Source: Methylobacterium fujisawaense (GTDB lineage: Bacteria; Pseudomonadota; Alphaproteobacteria; Rhizobiales; Beijerinckiaceae). Taken from it: DNA of 64,000 nucleotides. Position numbers and translations under genes: made by a program. Below, in pieces: positions 1 to 10,657 of the stretch. The number at the start of each line of letters is the position of its first letter. The first letter of the stretch is position 1. A model generated the notes under the pieces. It ran no database searches. It saw nothing but the letters and a program-made list of their open reading frames with translations, and was not told where the DNA came from. The stretch covers positions 496,001-560,000 of the forward strand of contig NZ_JACJIM010000005.1 in the NCBI RefSeq assembly GCF_014138435.1. Direction: 5' to 3'.

Positions 1-2364
<2,364 letters not shown>

Positions 2365-2372
2365 GAGCGCGC

Positions 2373-3107
2373 ATGTTCCCGACCTGGCTCCATGCCATCT
2401 CGATCGCCGCGCTGCTGCTCGGGGCGGCCTGCTCGCTGCTGCTGTCGGCGCAGGTGATCCGTCACCCGCAGCACATGACCGTGATGAACGTGGTCTGGCC
2501 GATCAGCGCCCTGTTCGGGACGGTGGTCGTGGTCTGGGCCTATTTCAGTTACGGCCGGCTCGCGACCATGGAGGCGCACCACGACGCGAAGGAGCGGGGC
2601 GAGAAGCCGCCGAACACGACGGGGATGCCCTTCCCGGTGATGGTCGGCAAGGGTGCGCTCCACTGCGGCAGCGGCTGCCTGCTGGGCGATGTCGCCGCCG
2701 AGTGGCTCGCCTTCGTGGTGCCGGCCGTCGCCGTCTGGTTCGGCTGGCACTCCCTCTTCGATGAGAAGATGTACGCGGTCTGGGTCCTGGATTTCGTGTT
2801 CGCGTACGCGCTCGGGATCGCGTTCCAGTATTACGCCATCGTGCCGATGCGCGGGCTATCCCCCGGCGAGGGTCTGGTGGCGGCCGTGAAGGCGGACACC
2901 GTCTCGCTGATCGCCTGGCAGGTCGGCATGTACGGCTTCATGGCGTTCGCCCAATTCTTCCTGTTCCCGCACTGGGCCGGCCAGCGCGCCCCGGTGAACT
3001 CGGTCGAGTTCTGGTTCGCCATGCAGGTCGCGATGGTGGCGGGATTCCTGACCAGCTACCCGGTGAACTGGTGGCTCGTCGGCTCCGGCATCAAGGAGCG
3101 GATGTAG
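2373..3107 (+). CDS. DUF4396 domain membrane protein
   Basis: A 244-residue integral membrane protein of the DUF4396 family. About six hydrophobic segments are visible. The family hallmark LHCGSGCLLGD followed by an acidic EW lies near residues 95-110, and a conserved SYPVNWWL segment sits near the C-terminus. It starts 8 bp after the P-type ATPase stop with GGAGCGC just upstream, so it is translationally linked to copper export. Proteins of this family often sit beside CopA or multicopper oxidase genes. Function is unknown; a role in metal handling is inferred from context only. Confidence 0.85.
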   Translation: MFPTWLHAISIAALLLGAACSLLLSAQVIRHPQHMTVMNVVWPISALFGTVVVVWAYFSYGRLATMEAHHDAKERGEKPPNTTGMPFPVMVGKGALHCGSGCLLGDVAAEWLAFVVPAVAVWFGWHSLFDEKMYAVWVLDFVFAYALGIAFQYYAIVPMRGLSPGEGLVAAVKADTVSLIAWQVGMYGFMAFAQFFLFPHWAGQRAPVNSVEFWFAMQVAMVAGFLTSYPVNWWLVGSGIKERM

Positions 3108-3119
3108 GCCGGTCCGCGC

Positions 3120-3302
3120 CTATCGGCGGATCACGAGGAGCCAGAAGAGGACGGCGCACGCGTCCGCGAGCATGCAGATCCGGTATGCCGCCTCGTTCGG
3201 GGAAGGGCGCATGCCCGCCCCGGTTGCGGCGCGACAGCTCGGGCACCTCGTCGCGTCGGTGCGAACCGTCCGCCCGCAGCAACCGCACTTGGATAAGAGC
3301 AT
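3120..3302 (-). CDS. Small zinc-ribbon protein with C-terminal membrane segment
   Basis: A 60-residue ORF with a treble-clef/zinc-ribbon pattern CGCCGR...CPSCR at residues 6-24 and a hydrophobic C-terminal segment (ICMLADACAVLFWLLVI). I chose the internal ATG at 3302 because the residues before it in the longer frame look non-coding. It converges on the DUF4396 gene. Two CxxC pairs at correct spacing and a tail anchor argue that it is real; function is unknown. Confidence 0.5.
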   Translation of the reverse strand: MLLSKCGCCGRTVRTDATRCPSCRAATGAGMRPSPNEAAYRICMLADACAVLFWLLVIRR

Positions 3303-3530
3303 GGGCGCCCCTGCCGTCCCGTGCCGAGATCTCGCGGGCCGCCGCACCTCGGTGAGGCCCCTGCGTACGGGCCGACAGGATCACCTTCTGGTCGGCCGCG
3401 ACGGTCCTGAATGGCTTCGTAGTGCGGCGAGGCAGGCCGACGAAGTACGTCTTCGGTGGTAGCGAGGTTTCCGGCGGCTCAAGGCGGGATGGCGGCTGCT
3501 GCCGCCGGCGGTTGGCACGCGACTCCGAGG

Positions 3531-3561
3531 CGTACGCATAACGGGTAACGTTATGCGTACG
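3531..3561. promoter_or_regulatory. Perfect 13-bp inverted repeat, probable operator of the KfrA-like gene
   Basis: The arms cgtacgcataacg (3531-3543) and cgttatgcgtacg (3549-3561) are exact reverse complements with a 5-bp spacer ggtaa. The palindrome lies 175 bp upstream of the KfrA-like gene in an otherwise gene-free stretch (3303-3735). KfrA and similar plasmid proteins autoregulate through long palindromes, so this is the likely binding site; a partition site is the alternative. Confidence 0.6.
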
Positions 3562-3735
3562 CGTTACACGATGGGGGCGTTCGCCGACCGGGCGTTCCTC
3601 AATCCGAAGGCCTCCCGCGGCCTATCTGTCCGGTCGCCTTCGGGTCCGGCTCGCGCTCGCGCCCACACCGAGCCTCCACGCGGACCGCGACCGTTTCTTC
3701 ACCGCTCGCGGCGATGATACCGGTAACGGCTTGGG

Positions 3736-4863
3736 ATGGCGGGCATGGTGACGGAGAACGGGGTCTGGACAGCCGCGGATCGGATACGGGCCAGGCCGGC
3801 ACCGCCCGGTGGCACCAAGGAGCGGGTCTCGGTCCGCACGGTCCGGAGGGAGCTCGGCGGCGGGTCGTTCGGCGACATCGCTCGCGAGCTCAGGAAGTGG
3901 AAGGACAGGGAGGACTACCGGCCGGCCATCGAACGGGCGGACCTGCCGGAGGCGTTCGAGAGGCGGCTTACGGTGATCGGGCGGGAGCTGCTTGAGTTGG
4001 CCCGGGTCGAAGCGGCCCGGGCGGGTCTGGCGGACTTCGTCGGAGCCGAGGATTGCAGGGCCGCGGCGAGGGATCTGCTCGACGAGGCGCTGGACCGGGT
4101 CGATCTCTTGGAGGAGCGGGTCGCGGCGTTGCAGGTCGAGCTCGACCGGGTGCGGGCCGTCGGCACTCAGGCCGGCGGGGCCGCGCCGCCCGTTTCCGCC
4201 GCGGGAGAGGCGGACTCCCTCGCGCAGGGTCGCGCCGGGCCCGGGTTTGTCGATACCGCGCACGGGCTCAAGCTGGCGCGAGAGGCGAACGACTTCTGGG
4301 GGCAGGTGCGGGACGCGGTCGAAGCGGCGGTGCGCCAACGCGGCCCCATGGCGGTCCACCCGCTCCTGAGAGCGCTCCCGACCCGGCTCAAGCAGGAGGG
4401 CGAGCGGGCGGGTTTCCCGCTCACCGAGGCGTGGCTGCGCTATCACCTCCTGCGCCTGGTGCAGGACGGCAACGGGCTGACCCTCGTCGGCCATCGGTTC
4501 GGGCTGGCCGAGCCCGAGCCGGACGTCGCGGCGACGCCCGAGCCGCCACTCGCCGAGGCGGTCGCGGCGATGGGAAAGCGGCCGTTCTGGCGCTTGTTCA
4601 TGCGGGAGGTCCACGCCCTTCTCGCCAGAGGCGGGGCACAGACGGCGGAAGGCATCCTCGGCGGCCTGGATCCTGAGTTGGTCGCGGCGACGGGGCGCTT
4701 CCAGAGGATCACGCCCCGGCTGCTCCGGTGGAAGCTGCGCCAGCGCATAGCGGAGCGGAGGCCGTTCGAGGAACTCCCGGACGAGCGCTTCGCCGCCCTC
4801 GTGGGCGAGGCTCCCTGGGACGGTGAGAGCCCGGCCGAGGCCCCGGCGGCGAGGGCCGGATGA
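3736..4863 (+). CDS. KfrA-like plasmid DNA-binding protein
   Basis: A 375-residue protein whose first ~65 residues match the KfrA N-terminal winged-helix region: a TAADRIRARPAPP start, then VRTVRRELGGGSFGDIAR and LRKWKD. A heptad-rich helical stretch follows (about 95-160, LEERVAALQVELDRV). The C-terminal half is specific to this protein, with two repeated-looking segments (PMAVHPLLRALPTRLK and RPFWRLFMREVHALLARGG...). KfrA proteins are plasmid-encoded DNA binders that aid stable maintenance and repress their own gene, and the palindrome at 3531-3561 fits this. No rep gene is nearby, so this may be a plasmid-derived integrated segment. Confidence 0.65.
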   Translation: MAGMVTENGVWTAADRIRARPAPPGGTKERVSVRTVRRELGGGSFGDIARELRKWKDREDYRPAIERADLPEAFERRLTVIGRELLELARVEAARAGLADFVGAEDCRAAARDLLDEALDRVDLLEERVAALQVELDRVRAVGTQAGGAAPPVSAAGEADSLAQGRAGPGFVDTAHGLKLAREANDFWGQVRDAVEAAVRQRGPMAVHPLLRALPTRLKQEGERAGFPLTEAWLRYHLLRLVQDGNGLTLVGHRFGLAEPEPDVAATPEPPLAEAVAAMGKRPFWRLFMREVHALLARGGAQTAEGILGGLDPELVAATGRFQRITPRLLRWKLRQRIAERRPFEELPDERFAALVGEAPWDGESPAEAPAARAG

Positions 4864-4938
4864 CGCCCGCGGCCGAGGCCCGCGGCGAGCGGGGCCACCG
4901 CGACGCGACAGCCGACTTATCCGACGCCCGCTCGAAGG

Positions 4939-5322
4939 CTACGCCGCGGGGTCCGGCCGCACCGGCGGAGTTCGTTGTCGTGGGGCCACCGGCATCCCGG
5001 CCGACGGCGGAACATCGGCCGCGCCGCGAACGTCTTCGGTGACCGTCGGGATCCGCGCGTGCGGTCCGGCGCCCTCGGAACCCGCGCCCGCGGCTGGACG
5101 CCCGATGACGACGGCGGCCACCCGTGACACGGTGCTCGCCCATCGCGCGATGGTCGGACGGCACCAGCGGATCGGGTCCAGGGCGTCGGCGTGGTGGTTG
5201 GTCGGTCCCTCGTCGAGGACGGCGCGATAGTGGCCGATGCGGTTGCGCGACCTCCGGACGCTCTCGGCCAGCCGCTGGAATGACGACCGAATCCCTCCGG
5301 CCGGCTTCGTCGCGCCGGTCAC
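4939..5322 (-). CDS. Hypothetical protein, short
   Basis: A 127-residue frame starting with GTG 6 bp downstream of the stop of the nuclease-like gene on the same strand, so it could be the distal gene of that operon. The N-terminal half (RSSFQRLAESVRRSRNRIGH...) is amphipathic helical; the C-terminal third is Pro/Ala/Arg-rich and looks like generic high-GC sequence. No Shine-Dalgarno is evident and I recognise no family. It may be spurious. Confidence 0.3.
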   Translation of the reverse strand: MTGATKPAGGIRSSFQRLAESVRRSRNRIGHYRAVLDEGPTNHHADALDPIRWCRPTIARWASTVSRVAAVVIGRPAAGAGSEGAGPHARIPTVTEDVRGAADVPPSAGMPVAPRQRTPPVRPDPAA

Positions 5323-5327
5323 CGGGG

Positions 5328-6650
5328 TCAGCGCGGACGCCCGACGGGCTTAGCGATGGCGAGCACGCCCTTCAGGCCGCTCCCGAAGCGGGCGATCGTC
5401 TCCCGGTGCCCGCGCAGCTCGCTGTAGGGCAGGTAGCGCAGGTCGAGCTCGGCCACCCGCGAGAAGGCGGGCCGGGCGAACTGCGCGCGCACGTCCTCCT
5501 CGCGGTTGTCGGGCGCCACCAGGAAGAAGTTGCGCGCGGCCCCGCCCTCGACCCCGAGCGCCAGGTCGAGCATCCGCACGATGCCCGAGTAGATGCTCGT
5601 CGTGTGCTCGACCTCGAAGGCGGCCGCGACGTCGCCGTCCGCCTTGTCCAGCCAGATCACGTCGATGAGCCGGACCATCTCGGCCGACCCATTCGCCGTC
5701 AGCCGCCCGGGCAGGCGGTCGAGGCAGCCGTCGGACAGGCGGCCGGAGGCATAGGGGCGGTTGCCGTCGTTCGACGCGATCCAGACGTCGAAGCCGAGGG
5801 CGAGGCCGAGGTCGCGCAGCCAGCCCTGGACCTCGGTGTGGGTGTGGTCCGCCTCACGCGCGGCGAGCGCCGCCTTGGAGGCCGTGGCCGCGGCCTCCGC
5901 CCGCACTCGGTCGAGATCCTCGCGCCAGCGCGCCAGCGCGGCGGCCCCGTCGCGCTCCGGCAGCGGGTATCGCCCGGACCCGACGTCGAACAGGAAGCCC
6001 GCGATGGCGCCGTAATCGTTGGAGAGCAGGCCGCGATGGGCGGCGTTGAGGGCGACGATGCCCCGGCGCATGGCGAGGTACTCGTCCCACTTGCCGAGCT
6101 TCACATTGGCGCCGGCGATGGCGTTGTAGCCCTTCACGATGGCCGTGTTGAACGGGGGCACAAGTGTGGGGTGCAGGAAGTACAGCAGGTTCGCCGCGGC
6201 CGGACCCAGCCCCTTGATGCGTTGCCGGTCGAGGCCGTGGATGGCGGCCAGCACCCCGTCCTCTGCACTGCAGCACAGGCAGGCGTCGAGGAACCGGCCG
6301 AACGCAACCTGGTTGGCGCGGTCTTCGTAGATGTCGGGGATGCGCAGCTTAGGCTTCCAGAGGAATGCGTGGTCGGCGCCCTTGAAGACCTGGCGCTGCT
6401 CCGCGATGGAGTGGACCACCGTTTCCAAGGACGAGCCGCGATAGGCGTTGCCGAACGCGTCGGCCCGGATCTCGTCTATCACCGCCTGGAGGCCGCGCCG
6501 GATCGAGCGGAAGTTCTTGATGCGCTCCTCCCACAGGAACCAGGTCCGATAGGAGGCGCCGGGGTCCTCGCGCCAATGCCGGATCAGGTTGCCGATCCAG
6601 GCCTCGTCCGAGGGGCGGTGATCCGTCCCGGTCTCGTCAGTCAGGCGCAT
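5328..6650 (-). CDS. Predicted HhH plus PD-(D/E)XK-like nuclease
   Basis: A 440-residue protein beginning at the ATG at 6650 (MRLTDETG). The N-terminal ~200 residues are helical and contain IKGLGPAAANLLYFLHP followed by PPFNTAIV, which resembles the helix-hairpin-helix region of base-excision glycosylases. The C-terminal ~150 residues contain VRLIDVIWLD followed by AAFEVEHTTSIYSG, an arrangement of Asp and ExE (in place of E/DxK) seen in BamHI-like restriction-endonuclease folds, then FFLVAPDNRE, typical of a core beta strand. Neither domain is proven. It may be a solo restriction or repair enzyme of the island; no methyltransferase is adjacent. Confidence 0.5.
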   Translation of the reverse strand: MRLTDETGTDHRPSDEAWIGNLIRHWREDPGASYRTWFLWEERIKNFRSIRRGLQAVIDEIRADAFGNAYRGSSLETVVHSIAEQRQVFKGADHAFLWKPKLRIPDIYEDRANQVAFGRFLDACLCCSAEDGVLAAIHGLDRQRIKGLGPAAANLLYFLHPTLVPPFNTAIVKGYNAIAGANVKLGKWDEYLAMRRGIVALNAAHRGLLSNDYGAIAGFLFDVGSGRYPLPERDGAAALARWREDLDRVRAEAAATASKAALAAREADHTHTEVQGWLRDLGLALGFDVWIASNDGNRPYASGRLSDGCLDRLPGRLTANGSAEMVRLIDVIWLDKADGDVAAAFEVEHTTSIYSGIVRMLDLALGVEGGAARNFFLVAPDNREEDVRAQFARPAFSRVAELDLRYLPYSELRGHRETIARFGSGLKGVLAIAKPVGRPR

Positions 6651-6838
6651 CGGCGCGGCATTCCCAAAATCCGGCTTCGGCCCGGAACATACCATTCCCG
6701 CCCCGGTCGGCGCTGTCGTCGGCAAGTCTCACCGGCGCGCCTCCGGCGGGACAGGCGGCGCGGACCCCGACGGGTCGCGGCGGTCGGAACGGCGCAGTTC
6801 GAGCGGCGCTACCATGCCTGGTCGCAGGCACGGGTCCA

Positions 6839-7153
6839 TCAGGTCGACATCGAAGCGGGACCGGCCGACCGCCCGCGGTGCTCTCCCTCATCGAGGAAGT
6901 CGATTAGAGCGTTCATCGCCGGGTAGGCCGCCCGGCAGATCAGGGTCGTGGCTTGGCGCTCCTGAACCACCAGACCGGTGTGGATCAGACGGCGCAGATG
7001 ATGGGACAGCGTCGAGGCCGGGACATCGACGCGCTGCTGGAGCGCACCGACCGGCAGGCCGTCATGGCCCGCCCGGACGAGCGTACGGAACACCTTCAGG
7101 CGGGTCAGATTGCCGAGCGCCTCCAATTGTCGTGCCGCTAATTCGAGTTCCAT
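6839..7153 (-). CDS. ArsR-family winged-helix regulator
   Basis: Starting from the internal ATG at 7153 (MELELAARQLEALGN), a 104-residue ArsR/SmtB-type repressor: LEALGNLTRLKVFRTLVRAG, then the recognition region VPASTLSHHLRRLIHTGLV, then the wing VQERQATTLICRAA. No obvious metal-binding CxC motif is seen in the helix-3 position, so the effector is unknown. The frame extends upstream to 7204, but the internal start matches the family N-terminus. The gene is oriented away from the deviant ParA-like gene; both share a short upstream box (see findings). Confidence 0.85.
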   Translation of the reverse strand: MELELAARQLEALGNLTRLKVFRTLVRAGHDGLPVGALQQRVDVPASTLSHHLRRLIHTGLVVQERQATTLICRAAYPAMNALIDFLDEGEHRGRSAGPASMST

Positions 7154-7204
7154 GGAATTACCATGAAGACGCGGAACGGACCGTGCAACCCCTATTTCTA
7201 TCAA

Positions 7205-7760
7205 TCCGGAACTACCGCAGCGGCTCGGTGGTCGACCGCACGCTCCGGCGCCGCGAGGTGTCGATCCTTCGCGGCCGGCCGTTGCGCTCCTTCACGTTCG
7301 AAAGTCCGGCACCATCAGCGCGGCGGGATGTCGAGGGGGCATCGGGTCCACCCGCACCGGCGCCGATATCGGTCGCGAGGCGCTGCGTGGCCAGCCATCC
7401 GGCTTATCCTCTGACGCGACAGACGTAGCCGAACCGTCGCCGGAGCCATCGCCGATCTCGGCCTGTGGCAGCGGCGTGGCATCCCCGATGCGGCGTCGCC
7501 TCTGATTTCTCCCGGAGACAGCTTGAGCAGCTCGACCAGCCGCTTCCCGCCGAAAGCGCCTCCATGTTCCGGCTCGGGTACATACCCGCAGGTCGCAACC
7601 CGTAACGGGTCACGCATAGCGATAGACGTTACGGGTTCCAAACGGTTTCCGGAACCTGGAACGCCGATCCTTCGCCGGCCCCCGGCTCCCGCGGCGAAGC
7701 GGGAGCCGGGGCCGGCTCGCGTCGTCCGAAGCCCGGTCCCGCGGGCCGCGCGGACGACGG
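7205..7760. other. Gene-poor spacer with inverted repeat
   Basis: I support no gene in these 556 bp. The stretch holds the TAACG-type inverted repeat annotated separately and a second imperfect hairpin near 7635-7660 (ggttcc ... ggaacc). Short frames crossing it have no ribosome-binding site or recognisable protein. Confidence 0.4.
7597..7637. promoter_or_regulatory. 11-bp inverted repeat related to the KfrA palindrome
   Basis: The arms aacccgtaacg (7597-7607) and cgttacgggtt (7627-7637) are exact reverse complements separated by 19 bp. They share the TAACG/CGTTA core and the ACGGGT string with the palindrome at 3531-3561. It may be a second binding site for the KfrA-like protein or a centromere-like site; the assignment is inferred from motif similarity. 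Confidence 0.45.
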
Positions 7761-8093
7761 TCACGAATCCTCCCGCTCGTCGCCACGGTTCGGCGCCAGG
7801 CCGACGAGGACGCAGGGGTCCAAGTCCCAGTCGTCGAAACCGGGGTCGAGCAGGCCAACCCCGTCCGCCGACAAGGCGTAGAACGCCTCGTAGGGGTTCG
7901 CCTCCCAGCGCGGGGTCGCCGTCGGCGGCACGTTCCGGGCGACGTGGCCCCGACCGGCCCGTGCCCGCGAGGAACTCGTCCCCGCGCGCGCTCGCCGGGC
8001 GCTTCCGGAGCGACCGGGACGACCGGTCCCGGGTGAGGCGACGCGCGGCCGAGGGGCCAGCGAGACGCGGTTCGGCTTCGTGCGGTTCATCAT
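7761..8093 (-). CDS. Hypothetical protein with acidic C-terminus
   Basis: A 110-residue protein with a very good ribosome-binding site (GGAAAGGA, 7 bp before ATG), starting 17 bp after the stop of the ParA-like gene on the same strand, so both are probably one operon. The N-terminal ~55 residues are basic and low complexity (Arg/Ser/Gly); the C-terminal part is ordered and acidic, with NPYEAFYALSADGVGLLDP and FDDWDLDPCVLVGLAP. I recognise no family. The basic N-terminus could bind nucleic acid. Confidence 0.6.
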   Translation of the reverse strand: MMNRTKPNRVSLAPRPRVASPGTGRPGRSGSARRARAGTSSSRARAGRGHVARNVPPTATPRWEANPYEAFYALSADGVGLLDPGFDDWDLDPCVLVGLAPNRGDEREDS

Positions 8094-8110
8094 GGCTCTG
8101 GTCCTTTCCG

Positions 8111-8896
8111 TCAGGCGCGGAGGCGGGCGGGTTGCGTGGCGCGGAGGCGGGCGGTCGCCACCGGCGTCGGGCGGGATTTGCGGAGGCGTCCGCCTGCGGC
8201 CCCGGCGGTGCCGACCGGCGCGCCCTGGAGAACCGGGTCGCCCAGGGCGGCGGCACAGTCGAGGAGCCGCTCGTGCAGGTCACGGTCCCGAGCCGGGGAG
8301 AGCGGCGACATGAGCGCGGTCAGGTCACCCGTCTCGAAGCGCTCGGCGTCCGGGTCCGCCGAGACGGCGAGGAGTGTGGCCGCGAGCGCGACCGCCGCGT
8401 ACCGCATGCTCTCGCCGAGATCGCCCGCGAGCAGCCGCATCTGTTCCAGCGGCGAGAGCCTTGGTAGTTTGAGCGGCAGAACGCGCGGGGCGATCCGCCA
8501 GGCCGGCTGGCCGAGCTCACTGTCGCACCGAAGGTGCCAAGCCCCCGACGCGGTCGCGTGCAGGGCCTGGGCCGCGGTCAGCCGGCACGCCGTGGCCACG
8601 ACGCGCAGGTGTCCGGGTTTGCCCGGACCGCCCTCGCGAAGCAGGTCCGTCGGCAGGACGGCGATCACGTCGCCTTCCGACCGTGCCGCCAGTCCCGAGA
8701 GGACGGCCGCCGCGTCGCGGGGATCGGGGCGGAGCAGGTCGAACGAACCCGAGAGGCGTGCCAGGCCACAGGCCTGGGCGCCGTTGGCGCCGACCGCGAC
8801 GAGGGTCGGACGGGTACCGGCGGCGGTCAGGCCGCCGGCCACCAGCGCTGCGGCCAGCAGCCCGGTGCGGTCGTTGGAATGGATGGTCGCGATCAC
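8111..8896 (-). CDS. Deviant ParA/MinD-like protein lacking a P-loop
   Basis: A GTG start at 8896 is set by an ideal AAAGGAGG 6-7 bp upstream, giving a 261-residue protein that begins IATIHSNDRTGLLAAALVAGGL. This matches the beta1-loop-helix start of ParA/MinD proteins, but the deviant Walker A (KGGxGKT) is replaced by SNDRTG without the signature lysines. Later segments (GDVIAVLPTD; LRVVATACRLTAAQALHA) resemble the strand regions of the fold. It is divergent from a second such protein at 9540. I infer a ParA-derived, probably non-ATPase protein; the fold assignment rests on pattern only. Confidence 0.5.
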   Translation of the reverse strand: MIATIHSNDRTGLLAAALVAGGLTAAGTRPTLVAVGANGAQACGLARLSGSFDLLRPDPRDAAAVLSGLAARSEGDVIAVLPTDLLREGGPGKPGHLRVVATACRLTAAQALHATASGAWHLRCDSELGQPAWRIAPRVLPLKLPRLSPLEQMRLLAGDLGESMRYAAVALAATLLAVSADPDAERFETGDLTALMSPLSPARDRDLHERLLDCAAALGDPVLQGAPVGTAGAAGGRLRKSRPTPVATARLRATQPARLRA

Positions 8897-9539
8897 GGCG
8901 TCCTCCTTTGGGCCGATGCATCGAAGGAATCTTGCCATCCCTATTTCCATATGTCTAGAAGTACCGAATTTACTGGTTATCGGATCCCTGGCCGCGCTCG
9001 CTGACAGTCTATCGAGTCACTCGCGCTCCTAAGGTCGCGCCGATCACTGTCATCGTCCCGCTCTGCCCCAGGGTCGCGCCGCGGGTACGTCCCGGCATCG
9101 GCGCCGTTCCGGGCGCCCGCCGCGCCGGCATGCCGGTCGGAGCCGCCTCTCGCCGGCGCTCCGGGTCATCTGTGCGACAATGCGTGGCGCGTGGAGCTCC
9201 CAGGACCGGCGCACTTCGCGCGCGATAAGCCAATGCCGCCTTGCACGTTCGGAGCGCGCGGACCTGCCTCGTGCCGGTCGTGGCGAGCGTATCCCCGGAG
9301 CGGCGTCACCGAGCCACCTCACGCACATGCGTAAGTAATCCTGCGGACCCAAGACTGTAACACTACGCAGCCGTTAACCATGCCAGAAATCCGGCTCTTG
9401 ATAACGAGCAGAATATGCTGTTCATTTCCGCTCTTTTGCCTTACGATTCACGGATCAATCACAACCGGTCCGACGTCGCGCGCCAGGTGGCCATTCCACC
9501 GGGCGTGCCGGCGTCCGGATTCCGTCATGGAGATTGCCC
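8897..9539. promoter_or_regulatory. Divergent intergenic region between two ParA-like genes
   Basis: A 643-bp spacer between divergent genes, with two AT-richer patches unusual for this replicon (about 8940-9010 and 9330-9450), consistent with promoters or operators for both operons. A small palindrome acgca-ca-tgcgt lies near 9321-9332. No gene is supported inside. Confidence 0.4.
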
Positions 9540-10568
9540 TTGATCTCTGCCTTCTTCGGCTCCGCCGGCCGGACCCATGCCGCCTACGCCGCGCTCCTCC
9601 TCGCCGACGCCTATGGCGTTCTCGGCCGGCCCGTCACGCTCCTCCGCGTCAGGTTCCCCGAGGAGGCGCCGTTGCCGGGCCGGACGGTCACGGAGGAGGG
9701 CCTCACCGTGATCGAGCGCGAGGCGCGCGACGCACGCGAGGCGGGCGAGATCGCGGCCGAGGCCGTGGGGCGGGACGATGATCTCGTCCTCGACCTGCCC
9801 GCGGCGTGCCTGGAAAACCTCGGGCTGAGGGCGCGCATCGACGCGCCGGTTCTGCCGGTAGGGCCGACCCCCTTCGAGGAACATGCCGCAGCGTCCGCGC
9901 TCGCGGGCATGAACGCGTCGGAGGATTTCGGTCTGGACGTCGTTTCGCCGCCCTGGCTTCTCGGCTGCGGCCGAAGCGGCGGCGCCTCCGCCGCCGACGC
10001 GTTCGGCCGCGTCATGCGCGGGCACGAGGCGCTCGTGCCGGGTCGAGGTCGTATCCGGACCCTGCCAATGGTCGTGCCGGCGTTCGGCCGCGGGGAGGCA
10101 CAGCGCATCGCCGAAGGGGATCGCACGAGCCGCAGCCTCGTGGCCTCCGTGGCCCTGCTCGCGGCCCTGCGCGCCGCCGCCGAGGAGCCAGCAGCCGACG
10201 CGGTCGACACCGCCGCCTACGCCGCCGCCCTCGGCGTCGACGCCGAGCAGGCACGAAGCCCGGACGACCGGGAGGCCGGCGACCGGCTGCGCGACCTCGC
10301 CGACGAACTCCAGGGCATCCGCGACCAGGTCAAGCCGACGCCGGATGACTTGCAGGGCGCCCCACGCTTGGAGCGGTGGCGGTCTGCCACCCGGTCCGTG
10401 AGGGTGCTCACCGGCGACGTCTACGGCCATCCGAACTTCCCCGATGGGCGGCGCATCACAACCAGCGACCTGTATGCCTCCGATGGCCGGCGCTGGGCGC
10501 GCACCTTGTCGAGGTATTTCGTCCTGGGACACCCCGACGCCGGCGCCGAGCGCCTCGACCGGCACTAG
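9540..10568 (+). CDS. Second deviant ParA-like protein with extra C-terminal domain
   Basis: A TTG start at 9540 fits the GGAG at 9529-9532 better than the TTG at 9534. The 342-residue product starts ISAFFGSAGRTHAAYAALLLADAYG, again a ParA-like beta1-loop-helix in which the P-loop lysines are missing. DDLVLDLPAACL (near 85) and APVLPVGPTPFEEHAAASAL (near 107) resemble the later ParA strands. After a helical linker, the last ~50 residues (VRVLTGDVYGHPNFPDGRR ... WARTLSRYFVLG) resemble a small domain common in alphaproteobacterial plasmid hypotheticals. It heads a co-directional seven-gene block to 17.8 kb. Confidence 0.5.
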   Translation: MISAFFGSAGRTHAAYAALLLADAYGVLGRPVTLLRVRFPEEAPLPGRTVTEEGLTVIEREARDAREAGEIAAEAVGRDDDLVLDLPAACLENLGLRARIDAPVLPVGPTPFEEHAAASALAGMNASEDFGLDVVSPPWLLGCGRSGGASAADAFGRVMRGHEALVPGRGRIRTLPMVVPAFGRGEAQRIAEGDRTSRSLVASVALLAALRAAAEEPAADAVDTAAYAAALGVDAEQARSPDDREAGDRLRDLADELQGIRDQVKPTPDDLQGAPRLERWRSATRSVRVLTGDVYGHPNFPDGRRITTSDLYASDGRRWARTLSRYFVLGHPDAGAERLDRH

Positions 10569-10657
10569 CCCTCCGACATCCCGTCCGACGAACCCCGCCC
10601 GCGCGCCTCGGCACGCGGGAGCGGGGCCGTCTTGCCCATCGCGAGCCCGGAGGACGC

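Noticed and set aside
4860..5042. 60-residue frame overlapping the KfrA-like stop by ATGA
   Set aside because: The overlap is suggestive, but the product is low complexity, without helices or motifs, and lacks a ribosome-binding site.
7315..8467. Long frames crossing the intergenic region and the small acidic gene on both strands
   Set aside because: Composition is low complexity and they conflict with genes that have strong ribosome-binding sites.
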